Source: Chloroflexota bacterium
GTDB taxonomy: Bacteria > Chloroflexota > Limnocylindria > Limnocylindrales > CSP1-4
DNA length: 19,461 nt
Assembly (NCBI GenBank): GCA_021812735.1
Contig: JAKAMV010000078.1
Span: 1-19,461 of the forward strand
Direction of reading: 5' to 3'
The translations under genes were made by a program, and so were the position numbers. This document shows positions 1 to 7,377 of this stretch, in pieces. Below the pieces are notes generated by a model. The model worked only from the letters and a program-made list of their open reading frames with translations, was not told where the DNA came from and did not search any database. The first letter of the stretch is position 1, and the number at the start of each line of letters is the position of its first letter.

Positions 1-1
1 C

Positions 2-742
2 ACCGACTGGAGCGACGGCGTCCACTCCGTCGAGCAGATGGCCGAGGCGGCCCGACGGCGGGGCCATGCCTACCAGGTCATCACCGACCACTCGCAGGGG
101 CTGGGGATCGCGCACGGCCTGGATCCGGACCGAGTGGCGCTCCAGCGCTCGGTGATCGCCGCGCTCAACGCGCGGTTCGCCGCCGAGGACGCGGCCGGAG
201 CGGCGCCGGCGGGCGCGGTGCCGGGCTTCCGGCTGCTCCATGGCTGCGAGCTCGAGATCCGCGCCGACGCCACGCTCGACTACGACGACGACCTGCTCGC
301 TCGCTTCGACCTGGTGGTGGCCTCGGTGCACGTGGCGCGGCGCCAGACGCGCGAGGAGCTGACGCGGCGGACGCTCGCGGCCATCCGCAGCCCGCACGTG
401 GACGTGATTGCCCACCCGGCCGGGCGCCTGATCGGCGAGCGTCCTGACCTTGACCTGGACTGGGACCGGATCTTCGCCGAGGCGGCTCGGACCGGGACCG
501 CTCTCGAGATCAACGGCTCGCCGCCGCGGCTCGATCTGGCGCCCGAGCGCGCCCGCCGCGCCGTGGGTGCCGGCTGCCTGCTCGCGGTGGACTCCGACGC
601 CCACCGCGTGGAGGAGCTCGAGCATCTCCGGTGGGGCGTGGACCAGGCACGCCGCGCGTGGGCCACGCCCGACAACGTGCTCAACACGAGGCCGCTCGAC
701 GAGCTCCTCGCCTGGGTTGCGGCCAAGCCGGCCCGCGTGTAG
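2..742 (+). CDS. polX: PHP domain of PolX-type DNA polymerase/phosphoesterase, 3' part only
   Basis: The gene runs in from before the window; the visible part is 246 residues and opens inside the first PHP motif (TDWSDGVHS). Later PHP motifs follow in the expected order: ITDHS, a CELEI strand, VVASVH, a DVIAHPAGR strand, ALEINGSPPRLDL and the closing AVDSDAH. These histidines and acids are the metal ligands of the PHP phosphoesterase fold. The order and the ending (SDAHRVEELEHLRWGVDQARRAW) match the C-terminal PHP domain of bacterial PolX enzymes, which couple a Pol-beta-like polymerase with a PHP 3'-5' exonuclease in base-excision repair. The polymerase part is not visible, so a stand-alone PHP hydrolase remains possible. 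An in-frame ATG at 38 lies within the motif and is not the start. Confidence 0.85.
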   Translation, partial: TDWSDGVHSVEQMAEAARRRGHAYQVITDHSQGLGIAHGLDPDRVALQRSVIAALNARFAAEDAAGAAPAGAVPGFRLLHGCELEIRADATLDYDDDLLARFDLVVASVHVARRQTREELTRRTLAAIRSPHVDVIAHPAGRLIGERPDLDLDWDRIFAEAARTGTALEINGSPPRLDLAPERARRAVGAGCLLAVDSDAHRVEELEHLRWGVDQARRAWATPDNVLNTRPLDELLAWVAAKPARV

Positions 743-776
743 CGCGCCTGCCGAGACCCGCGCAGCCCACGTCCCG

Positions 777-782
777 TACCAT
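777..782 (+). promoter_or_regulatory. -10 box of a leaderless promoter
   Basis: TACCAT ends 6 bases before the GTG at 789, so transcription would begin at or next to the start codon. No Shine-Dalgarno sequence lies between them and no clear -35 is visible. The same box-to-start spacing recurs at 2757, 11357 and 18226. Confidence 0.5.
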
Positions 783-788
783 CGCGCC

Positions 789-1616
789 GTGCACGCGTCC
801 GATCTGACCTCGCCGGCCCACCGACGAGACCTCGTCCTGGTGGCCACGCTGATGGTCGCGCTCGCCGCCGCGGCGGGGCAATCCGGTGCCGCCGCCGCGG
901 CCGTGCTGGTGCCGGCGGCGCTGGTTGCCGCGGGTCTCGGGACGGTTGGCCGTTTGGGTGACGGGGTGGTCGGCCGGCTGCCGCCGCTCCTCCTGGCGGC
1001 CGTGCTGGCCGGCGGCGCCGCGGCTGCGGCGCACCTCATCCCCGTCGGGCTGTGGCTGCCCGCGGGCCTGCTGGCCCTCGCGGTGGTGCTCGACCAGGTG
1101 CTCGCGCTCGAGACTGGGATCCTTGCCCAGCCAAGCGTGGTGTCCGACGGGGACCGGGCCCGGGTCCTGGTGGCGGCCGTGGTGACCGCGTTCGTCGCCT
1201 TCACCGGCGCGGCAGCCCTGGTGCCGGGCGGCATGCCCGAGCCGGCCGGCACTCCGGTGACCGGCTCGTCCTCGATGGCCCAGGGCCCGCTGGCAGTGCT
1301 CGCGGCGCTGGATGCCCTCGCCGCCCTCGTCGTCGGCTGGCGTCTCGCCGAGCTCCGCTTCGGCCAGCCCGTGGAGATCGTGCGGTCCGCCGCCACCTAT
1401 GCCCTGGTCACGGCGATCGCTGCCGGCCTGATCCGCGCCATCGACCTGCCGCGGCTCGTGGGGCCGGCCGTGCTCACCCTGGTGTTCTACCTGTGGGACG
1501 CCCAGCACGGCTCCGCCCCGGCCCGCCGGCGCGAGCGGCGCTTCGTCATCGAGATGGTGCTGCTGGCGATCCTGGCGGTGGTCGTGGTCGCCTGGAACAC
1601 GCGCGTCCCGCAGTAG
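789..1616 (+). CDS. polytopic membrane protein of unknown function
   Basis: A 275-residue protein, mostly Ala/Val/Leu, with about seven or eight hydrophobic segments (about residues 15-30, 34-52, 65-82, 86-106, 124-146, 166-184, 202-236 and 253-270). Short Arg-rich loops (HRRD near 11, ARRRERR near 245-251) suggest cytoplasmic faces. No catalytic or transport motif is recognisable, so I assign no function. The frame stays open upstream into the polX gene, but GTG 789 is chosen because a -10 hexamer lies 6 bases before it and it falls after the polX stop. It is followed by a hairpin and a fresh promoter, so it appears to be monocistronic. Conserved small membrane proteins of this kind occur in Chloroflexota, but I could not place it in a named family with confidence. 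Confidence 0.75.
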   Translation: MHASDLTSPAHRRDLVLVATLMVALAAAAGQSGAAAAAVLVPAALVAAGLGTVGRLGDGVVGRLPPLLLAAVLAGGAAAAAHLIPVGLWLPAGLLALAVVLDQVLALETGILAQPSVVSDGDRARVLVAAVVTAFVAFTGAAALVPGGMPEPAGTPVTGSSSMAQGPLAVLAALDALAALVVGWRLAELRFGQPVEIVRSAATYALVTAIAAGLIRAIDLPRLVGPAVLTLVFYLWDAQHGSAPARRRERRFVIEMVLLAILAVVVVAWNTRVPQ

Positions 1617-1658
1617 GGCCGGCTGGCGGCCGGGCCGGCGCACGGATCCCGACCCGCG

Positions 1659-1675
1659 CGTCCCCGCCGGGGACG
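1659..1675. terminator. hairpin after the membrane-protein gene
   Basis: A perfect 7-base stem (CGTCCCC / GGGGACG) encloses a 3-base loop, 43 bases after the stop at 1616. No U-run follows, which is common in such GC-rich genomes, so a terminator role is inferred from position and stability. Confidence 0.4.
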
Positions 1676-1701
1676 TTACGTGGCTCACGCCCGCCCGCTG
1701 T

Positions 1702-1730
1702 TTGACGCGACGTCGAGAGGGTGCTAGAAA
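1702..1730 (+). promoter_or_regulatory. sigma70-type promoter for the TPR gene
   Basis: TTGACG (1702-1707) is separated by exactly 17 bases from TAGAAA (1725-1730), a near-consensus housekeeping promoter. Transcription should start near 1737, which places the ATG at 1734 outside the message and favours the GTG at 1821 as the true start. Confidence 0.6.
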
Positions 1731-1754
1731 CGCATGCCCGCGACCAGCGTTGTC

Positions 1755-1777
1755 GGCGCGCCCGCCTTCGGCGCGCC
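1755..1777 (+). other. stem-loop in the 5' leader of the TPR gene
   Basis: Two copies of the palindrome GGCGCGCC (1755-1762 and 1770-1777) flank a 7-base loop and can pair as an 8-bp all-GC stem. The structure sits between the predicted transcription start (about 1737) and the Shine-Dalgarno at 1805-1810. It could stabilise the message or modulate translation; no known riboswitch is recognised. Confidence 0.4.
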
Positions 1778-1820
1778 GGCCCGCCGCGGCTCTCATGGAC
1801 CCGAAAGGACGACCGCACCC

Positions 1821-2678
1821 GTGACGTTTCCCGAAGTCGACGCCGCTGCCCAGACGCCCGCCGGCCAGACGCGGCTCAAGCGCCAGCTCGCGGAGCAGGC
1901 GATCAGCCAGGCCAGCGATGCCCACTGGGCCGAAGCGGCCGAGACCAACCGCCGCCTGCTGGACCTTGGCCCGGACTCGGAGGCCGAGAACCGTCTCGCC
2001 AAGGCGCTCTGGGAGCAGGGCGAGCTGGGGAGCGCGCGCGAGCACTACGTCAGGGCGCTGCAGCTGGACCCGACCAACCGCATTGCCGAGCGCAATATCG
2101 AGCGGCTCAAGGTGCTCCTCGTCGAGGCGGGCGAGAAGACCGTGTCCGCCCGGCCCGGCAGCAAGGCCCCGGTGAGCATCTTCGTGGAGGAGACCGGCAA
2201 GACCGGCTTCGCGCACCTCACGAACCTCGCCCGCTCGGCCGAGCTGGCGCAGGTCAACCCGGGCGACGCGGTGGAGCTCCTGCCGCAGGGCAATCGGCTG
2301 ATCGCCATCAGCAACGGCATCCGGATCGGCGTGGTCGAGCCGCGGGTGGCCGCCCGCCTGCTCAAGCTCCTCGCGGACGGCAACAAGTACCTCGCCGGCG
2401 TCACCAGCCTCGGCGACAAAGACGTCCGCCTGATCATCCGCGAGGTGTTCCAGGACCCGCGCAACTACGGCAAGGTCAGCTTCCCGACCGCGGCCAAGTC
2501 CACCGACCTGCGTCCCTACACCAAGGGCACGCTGCTCCGCGAGGACGAGGAGCTCGAGGACGACCTCGAGGACGACATCGAGGACGAGGAGATCGAGAAC
2601 CTCGACCGCGTGCTGCCGCCCGAGGAGACCACCGACGAGGCGTTCGTCGAGGAGACGGACGAGCTCGAGGAGCCGTAG
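1821..2678 (+). CDS. TPR protein with HIRAN-like domain and acidic tail
   Basis: A 285-residue protein starting at GTG 1821, preceded by GAAAGGAC (1803-1810). An in-frame ATG at 1734 is rejected because it lies at the predicted transcription start. Residues about 25-92 form two helical repeats of TPR type (WAEAAETNRRLLDLGPDSEAE; ALWEQGELGSAREHYVRALQ). Residues about 115-215 read like a compact beta/alpha domain with a pattern recalling HIRAN domains (GDAVELLPQGN, then NGIRIGVVEPRVAARLLKLL), which in other proteins bind DNA ends. This similarity is by eye only. The last 45 residues contain 26 Asp/Glu, a disordered acidic tail able to mimic nucleic acid or bind basic partners. The next gene starts 90 bases on, with its own -10 box. 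Function unknown; a nucleic-acid-related scaffold is my inference. Confidence 0.75.
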   Translation: MTFPEVDAAAQTPAGQTRLKRQLAEQAISQASDAHWAEAAETNRRLLDLGPDSEAENRLAKALWEQGELGSAREHYVRALQLDPTNRIAERNIERLKVLLVEAGEKTVSARPGSKAPVSIFVEETGKTGFAHLTNLARSAELAQVNPGDAVELLPQGNRLIAISNGIRIGVVEPRVAARLLKLLADGNKYLAGVTSLGDKDVRLIIREVFQDPRNYGKVSFPTAAKSTDLRPYTKGTLLREDEELEDDLEDDIEDEEIENLDRVLPPEETTDEAFVEETDELEEP

Positions 2679-2756
2679 GCGGGAGGCGCTGGCCCGGGCA
2701 CACGGCCGCCGCGTCGCGTCGCCGGCCGGTCGGGAACAGCGCGCCGATCCGTCTGC

Positions 2757-2762
2757 GACAAT
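2757..2762 (+). promoter_or_regulatory. -10 box of a leaderless promoter
   Basis: GACAAT ends 6 bases before ATG 2769, and no ribosome binding site lies between them. It is weaker than TANNNT, but the spacing is identical to the boxes at 777, 11357 and 18226. Confidence 0.4.
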
Positions 2763-2768
2763 CCCGCC

Positions 2769-5477
2769 ATGGCGGGACGCTCGCTCCTCCTTCGCGCCGA
2801 TCCGGGCTTCTCGCTCCCGGCCTGGGAGCGGCTCGCCCCGCCGCCTCCCCCTGCGCTGATCGCCGCGCGACTCGAGGCCGCGTCGGCCCCGGGCGACATC
2901 GTGCTCGACCCGTTCGGCCGCGGCGGCTGGGTCGCGCGGGCGGCCATCGACCGCCAGCGGCGTGCCGTCACCCTGGAGGCCACCGCGCTCGACCGCCTGC
3001 TGGCCGAGGTGGTGCTTCGGCCGCCGGATCTGCGGCACCTCGACGCGGCCGTCGGGGCCCTGGCCGCCTCCGCCCGTCGCGAGACGAGCCTCAAGGCCTG
3101 GATCACCAACCGCTTTGCCAGCCGGTGCGCCACCTGCGACCGGCCGGTGATCCTCGACGAGGTCACCTGGACGGTCGAGGGCGCCGGCGAGGACGGCCGC
3201 CCGGCCCGGCCGCGCCCCACCCGCAAGCACTACCGCTGCCCGGTCTGTCGGGACCAGCTGGGCGGCGGCGAGACCCGCCAGGCCCCGCTCGACGAGGCGG
3301 ACATGGCCCGGGCGCTGGACCCGGACGACGACGGCTGCCGCCCCATGCTCCGGGACCGGTTCCCGACCCTCGACGGGTTCGACGGCCTGCCCGACGAGCT
3401 GCTGGACCTGCACACACCGCGGCAGCTGGCCGCGCTCGCGGCGATCCTGGAGCGGGTCGAGGGCGACCTTCGGGCGCGCTCGATCGAGTCGGCACTGCGG
3501 CTGGCGGTGCTCGGGGCCGTGGCGCCTTCGAGTCGGCTGGCGATTTCCGGCGGGCGGACAGCCCCGCTCCGGATCGCGGGCGGGCACGTCAAGGCGCCGG
3601 GCGGGACCACCTGGCGGGAGCGGAACCCGTGGGTGGCGTTCGAGGATGGCATCCGGACGGTTCGCGGCTTCGTCCAGCGCCTCGAGGGCGCGGCGTGGGG
3701 CCCGGTGGCGGCCCGCATGGGCGACGACCTGCGGAGCCTCGACGAGGGCGCGGCCACGGCGGTGCTGCGGCAGGACACGCCGGCCGGGCTGGGCGCCATC
3801 GAGATGGAGATGGAGCACCTCGCGGGGACGGGCATCCGGCCTCGGGTGCGCCTGGTCCTGGGCGTGGTGCCGCTCCGTCCCGCCGCGGAGCGGCTCGCGT
3901 GGGCCTATCACGGCACCGGCTGGGCCCTGGGCCGAGACGCGGCGGCAACGCTCCCGCTCGAGCCGCTGTTCGGCCCGCCGGTCAAGCCCACGTGGTCGTG
4001 GCAGGCGGCGGCCATCGCCCGTTCGCTCCGGGGCGTGGCGCCGGCGCTGGCCCGGGATGCGCGCACGATGCTGCTGCTCGAGGGCGAGGGGGCCGAGTCG
4101 CTGGTGGCGACCGCCCTGGGCGGGATCAGTGCCGGCTATCGCCTGACCGCCGCTCGCCTCGCCGAGCCCGGGGGCGACACGGCGGGCGTGGTGGAGTTCG
4201 CGCCGCCCGGCTCGCAGGCCCCGGGGGGTGGCCCTCGGACCCGGGCGAACGTGGCCCTGGGGCCGACCGGCGGGCCGCTCACCCCGGCCGCCGGCCCCCA
4301 CGGCACGCCCCCCGCGACGGGGCGCCCCGTATCGGCCGCCGGGCCGTTTGCCGCCGACGAGGCCGCCCGGGCCGTGGTTGACGCCGCGGTGGAGGTGCTC
4401 AGGCTGCGCGGCGAGCCAGTGAGCTTCGGCGGGCTGCTCGGCGAGATCCTGGTGGGTCTTGACCGTGCCGGCCATCTCCGGCGCCTCGTCCGCCCGCCTG
4501 CTGGCGTCGAGGCCGGGCCGAGCGCCACCGATGGTCCGGCCCCGTCGGGGCCGGCGGAGGATCGCGTGGCCGATGCTCCGGCGCCAATTCCAGCCGACCA
4601 GGTGGAACGGCTGCTCGGCCTCGTCCGTGACGCGCTGGAGGGGGCAGCGGGCCGCCGCCTCGACCGGCTGGAGGACGAGCGCTGGTGGCTCGCCGGTCGC
4701 GCGGACCGCGAGGCCGCGTCCGTGCCCCTCGCCGACCGCGTCGAGTGGGCCGTGTTCAGCCTGCTCGCGACGGCCGGGCCGATGTCCGAGTCGGCCTTCC
4801 TCGAGCGCGTGGGCAGCCTGTTCACCGGCCCAGACGTGCCCGAGGAGGGGCTGGTCCGCGCCTGCCTCGAGAGCTACCGCAGCATCGCGAGCACGCCCGA
4901 CACCCTGCGCACCGCGGACGACCTCGCCAAGCGGAGCCAGGAGCACACGGACCTGCTCGCGGGCCTGGTGGACCTCGGCCACCGGCTGGGGTTCTCGTGC
5001 TGGGTCGGCTCGCGCCAGCAGTCCCGCCGGGCGGGTCGTGACACGCTCGCCTCGCGACTGGACGCGCGCGAGGCCGCCGGCCCGCCGTACCTGGGCCGGC
5101 TCCGCGCGGAGGACCTCGAGGACGTGGACGTCATCTGGTACGTGCGCGGCCGGATGGCGTTCCTGTGGGAGGTGGAGTGGACTGCCATGCTGGGCGACCC
5201 GGTGCTCCGGCGCCACGCGCGCATGGCCCCCGACGAGCGTGTCGTGCGCTTCTGCGTGGTGCTGCCCGAGCGGGTCGAGCTGGTCCGCTACAAGCTGGAG
5301 CGATCGCCGCTCCTGCGCGCCGGGCTCGAGCAGGGCGGCTGGCACCTGGTGAAGGCCGACCACCTGCGGGAGTGGATCGCCCGCGACGCGGTGGGCCTCG
5401 CCGACCTGGAGCCGCTCCTCGGCCTCGACCCGGCGATCGAGCGGACGGGCGACCAGCTGTCGCTGTTCGGGGGCTAG
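2769..5477 (+). CDS. zinc-ribbon DNA-methyltransferase-like protein fused to a nuclease-like domain
   Basis: A 902-residue protein. Residues 42-60 (IVLDPFGRGGWVARAAI) match the SAM-binding motif I of amino-methyltransferases, and E70 with the following strand resembles the next motif. C120/C123 and C157/C160 form a zinc ribbon inserted after the first half of the fold, the layout of zinc-ribbon adenine-specific DNA methylases (COG1743-like). RNPWVAFEDGIRTVRGFVQRLEG (from 285) and WSWQAAAIARSLRGVAPAL (from 409) continue the resemblance. The catalytic DPPY/NPPY motif is not found. A Pro/Gly-rich linker (about 478-605) leads to a helical, winged-helix-like part (about 608-710). The C-terminal block has VDVIWY (D787) and FLWEVEWT (E801, E803), as in PD-(D/E)XK-like restriction folds. 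A leaderless start is likely. Roles in modification, restriction or DNA binding are inferred. Confidence 0.6.
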   Translation: MAGRSLLLRADPGFSLPAWERLAPPPPPALIAARLEAASAPGDIVLDPFGRGGWVARAAIDRQRRAVTLEATALDRLLAEVVLRPPDLRHLDAAVGALAASARRETSLKAWITNRFASRCATCDRPVILDEVTWTVEGAGEDGRPARPRPTRKHYRCPVCRDQLGGGETRQAPLDEADMARALDPDDDGCRPMLRDRFPTLDGFDGLPDELLDLHTPRQLAALAAILERVEGDLRARSIESALRLAVLGAVAPSSRLAISGGRTAPLRIAGGHVKAPGGTTWRERNPWVAFEDGIRTVRGFVQRLEGAAWGPVAARMGDDLRSLDEGAATAVLRQDTPAGLGAIEMEMEHLAGTGIRPRVRLVLGVVPLRPAAERLAWAYHGTGWALGRDAAATLPLEPLFGPPVKPTWSWQAAAIARSLRGVAPALARDARTMLLLEGEGAESLVATALGGISAGYRLTAARLAEPGGDTAGVVEFAPPGSQAPGGGPRTRANVALGPTGGPLTPAAGPHGTPPATGRPVSAAGPFAADEAARAVVDAAVEVLRLRGEPVSFGGLLGEILVGLDRAGHLRRLVRPPAGVEAGPSATDGPAPSGPAEDRVADAPAPIPADQVERLLGLVRDALEGAAGRRLDRLEDERWWLAGRADREAASVPLADRVEWAVFSLLATAGPMSESAFLERVGSLFTGPDVPEEGLVRACLESYRSIASTPDTLRTADDLAKRSQEHTDLLAGLVDLGHRLGFSCWVGSRQQSRRAGRDTLASRLDAREAAGPPYLGRLRAEDLEDVDVIWYVRGRMAFLWEVEWTAMLGDPVLRRHARMAPDERVVRFCVVLPERVELVRYKLERSPLLRAGLEQGGWHLVKADHLREWIARDAVGLADLEPLLGLDPAIERTGDQLSLFGG

Positions 5478-5501
5478 GACCGCCGGCCCCTCCGACACCC
5501 C

Positions 5502-5521
5502 TCGCCCGCGCTCGGGGGCGA
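5502..5521. terminator. hairpin downstream of the methyltransferase-like gene
   Basis: TCGCCC (5502-5507) and GGGCGA (5516-5521) can form a 6-bp stem with an 8-base loop, 24 bases after the stop at 5477. There is no U-tract, so the terminator role rests on position only. The rest of the 160-base gap before the next gene holds one -10-like box and nothing else I recognise. Confidence 0.25.
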
Positions 5522-5566
5522 CCCGGCAGCCCCGCCACGGCGGCCCCGACAGGCCGCGGCGCCGGG

Positions 5567-5572
5567 TACCCT
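5567..5572 (+). promoter_or_regulatory. possible -10 box for the DUF885 gene
   Basis: TACCCT would place the transcription start near 5579, giving a leader of about 60 bases. The leader ends in GGGAG (5629-5633), a Shine-Dalgarno 5 bases before ATG 5639. No -35 is apparent. Confidence 0.3.
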
Positions 5573-5638
5573 AGACCGCAGTCTCGCGCCCGCCGAGCGG
5601 GCTTGCCCGCCTGCGCCCGCGCCGCGCCGGGAGAAACC

Positions 5639-7318
5639 ATGACCGAGCCCACCGCCATCGATGCCGTCGCCGCCAGCCTCTGGGAGGACCTGCTCGCCCT
5701 CCAGCCGACCGTCGCCACGATGTACGGCGACCACCGGTTCGACGACCGGCTCGAGGACCCGTCCGCGGCCGGGCGCGCCGCGGTTCGGAGCCGCCTGGAC
5801 CGGGCTGTCGCGGAGGCGCGCGCGGTGCCGGAGGCCGCGCTCGGGGTCGAGGACCGGATCACGCGCGACATGCTCGTGATCGCCGCGGACCTCGCCGCCC
5901 GCGAGGAGGAGCTGGGAGTCCACGAGCTCCGCGCGGTGAACCACATGGACGGCCCTCAGCAGCTGCTCCCCCAGGTCGTGGGCTGGCAGCCGGCGGAGAC
6001 GCCCGAGGGCCTCGAGACGCTGCTCGCCCGCCTGCGCGCGTACCCGGCGTACCTGGACGCGATCGGCGAGATCGCCCGCGAGGGCGTGGCGTCCGGGCTG
6101 ACCGTGAGCCGAATCGTCGCCGCCCGGACGATCGAGCAGATGCGCGGCATGCTGGCCGTGCCGCTCGAGGACGCCGTGGTGGTGGGCGCCGCCCGCGTTG
6201 CCGACGACGACGCGCGAGAGCGGGTCGCGGAGACCGTGCGGGACGCGGTCCGCCCGGCCGAGCAGCGATACCTCGACATGCTCGAGACCGTGTACCTGCC
6301 GGCCACCCGCGACGACGACCGGCCCGGCCTCTGCCACGTGCCCGCGGGCGGCAGCCTGTACCGGCACTTCGTCCGGTCGTGGACCACGCTGGACATGGAC
6401 GCCGCCGAGATCCACCGGGTGGGCCTCGAGGAGTACGACGCGATCGACGCCGAGCGCCTGGCGCTCGCGAGGGCGGAGGGCTTCACCAGCGTCGAGGAGT
6501 ACCGGGCGGCGGTCGTGGCCGACCCGGCCAACCGGGCTGCCTCCCGCGAGGAGCTGGTGGCGCGCGCCACCGAGGACATCGGGCGGGCGATGGCCGCGGC
6601 GCCGCGCGTGTTCGGGCGCCTGCCCGCGAGCGGCTGCGTGGTGCAGCCGGTGGAGGAGTACCGCGAGAGGGACATGGCCTTCGCGTTCTACTACCCGCCG
6701 GCGGCGGACGGGACGCGGCCAGGGACCTACTACGTCAACACCTACGACCTGCCGTCGCGGAACTACCACAAGCTGGCGTCCACGACCTACCACGAGGCGG
6801 TTCCCGGCCACCACTACCAGATCTCGCTGGAGATGGAGCACCCGAGCCTCAACGTGTTCCGGCGGCTCGGCTCGCGCATCGTCGGCGGCGCCTACGTGGA
6901 GGGCTGGGGCCTGTACGCGGAGCGCCTCGCCGATGAGCTGGGCCTGTACCGGAACGCCGCCGAGCGGCTCGGCATGCTCGACGCGCAGGCCTGGCGGGCG
7001 TCGCGCCTGATCGTGGACAGCGGCATCCACGGGCTGGGCTGGACCCGCCAGCAGGGGATCGACCAGCTGCTCCGGACGGGCCTGTCCGGGACGGACGCGG
7101 TCATCGAGACCGACCGCTACATCTCGTGGCCGGGCCAGGCGCTGTGCTACATGCTCGGGATGCGCGAGATCCGGCGCCTGCGCCACGAGCTCGAGGCCCG
7201 CGACGGCGACCGGTTCGACCTGCGGGCGTTCCACGACCAGGTCATCGGCCACGGCTCGCTGCCGCTGGCGACGCTCGCGGCGGCGCTGCCGGACTGGGTG
7301 CGGCCCAGGGCCGACTGA
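5639..7318 (+). CDS. DUF885 family putative zinc hydrolase
   Basis: A 559-residue protein that matches DUF885 (PF05960-type) proteins along its length, a family of putative metallopeptidase-like hydrolases whose substrates are mostly unknown. The signature is HEAVPGHH (H385-H392), in TTYHEAVPGHHYQISLEM, followed about 30 residues later by EGWGLYAE (E421-E428). Together these resemble the HExxH...E zinc site of gluzincin peptidases, with extra residues between the His pairs. Other family stretches are AFYYPP, GTYYVNTYDLPSRN and SWPGQALCYMLG near the end. No signal peptide is visible, so it is probably cytoplasmic. ATG 5639 has a good Shine-Dalgarno (GGGAG), while the frame open further upstream crosses the previous gene and is not used. 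It converges on the FAD oxidoreductase gene, with a shared hairpin between them. Confidence 0.85.
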   Translation: MTEPTAIDAVAASLWEDLLALQPTVATMYGDHRFDDRLEDPSAAGRAAVRSRLDRAVAEARAVPEAALGVEDRITRDMLVIAADLAAREEELGVHELRAVNHMDGPQQLLPQVVGWQPAETPEGLETLLARLRAYPAYLDAIGEIAREGVASGLTVSRIVAARTIEQMRGMLAVPLEDAVVVGAARVADDDARERVAETVRDAVRPAEQRYLDMLETVYLPATRDDDRPGLCHVPAGGSLYRHFVRSWTTLDMDAAEIHRVGLEEYDAIDAERLALARAEGFTSVEEYRAAVVADPANRAASREELVARATEDIGRAMAAAPRVFGRLPASGCVVQPVEEYRERDMAFAFYYPPAADGTRPGTYYVNTYDLPSRNYHKLASTTYHEAVPGHHYQISLEMEHPSLNVFRRLGSRIVGGAYVEGWGLYAERLADELGLYRNAAERLGMLDAQAWRASRLIVDSGIHGLGWTRQQGIDQLLRTGLSGTDAVIETDRYISWPGQALCYMLGMREIRRLRHELEARDGDRFDLRAFHDQVIGHGSLPLATLAAALPDWVRPRAD

Positions 7319-7349
7319 CCGGAGGCCGGCCGGACGCGGCGCGCGGACC

Positions 7350-7377
7350 GGGTGCGACGCCCCTACCGTCGCGACCC
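7350..7377. terminator. hairpin between convergent genes
   Basis: GGGTGCGACG (7350-7359) pairs with CGTCGCGACCC (7367-7377) through ten base pairs with one bulged C, around a 7-base loop. It lies in the 58-base gap between the DUF885 stop and the stop of the minus-strand oxidoreductase, where it could end transcription from both sides. No U-run is present. Confidence 0.4.

Noticed and set aside
1734..1820. ATG 1734 as start of the TPR protein
   Set aside because: It lies directly after the -10 box, at or before the expected start of transcription. GTG 1821 has a Shine-Dalgarno and begins the conserved-looking part.
681..5498. Very long open frame on the minus strand (about 1600 codons) opposite four plus-strand genes
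   Set aside because: Antisense frames stay open in sequence this rich in G/C-ending codons. The translation is Arg/His/Gly/Pro-rich without domains, while the plus-strand frames show clear families, promoters and starts.
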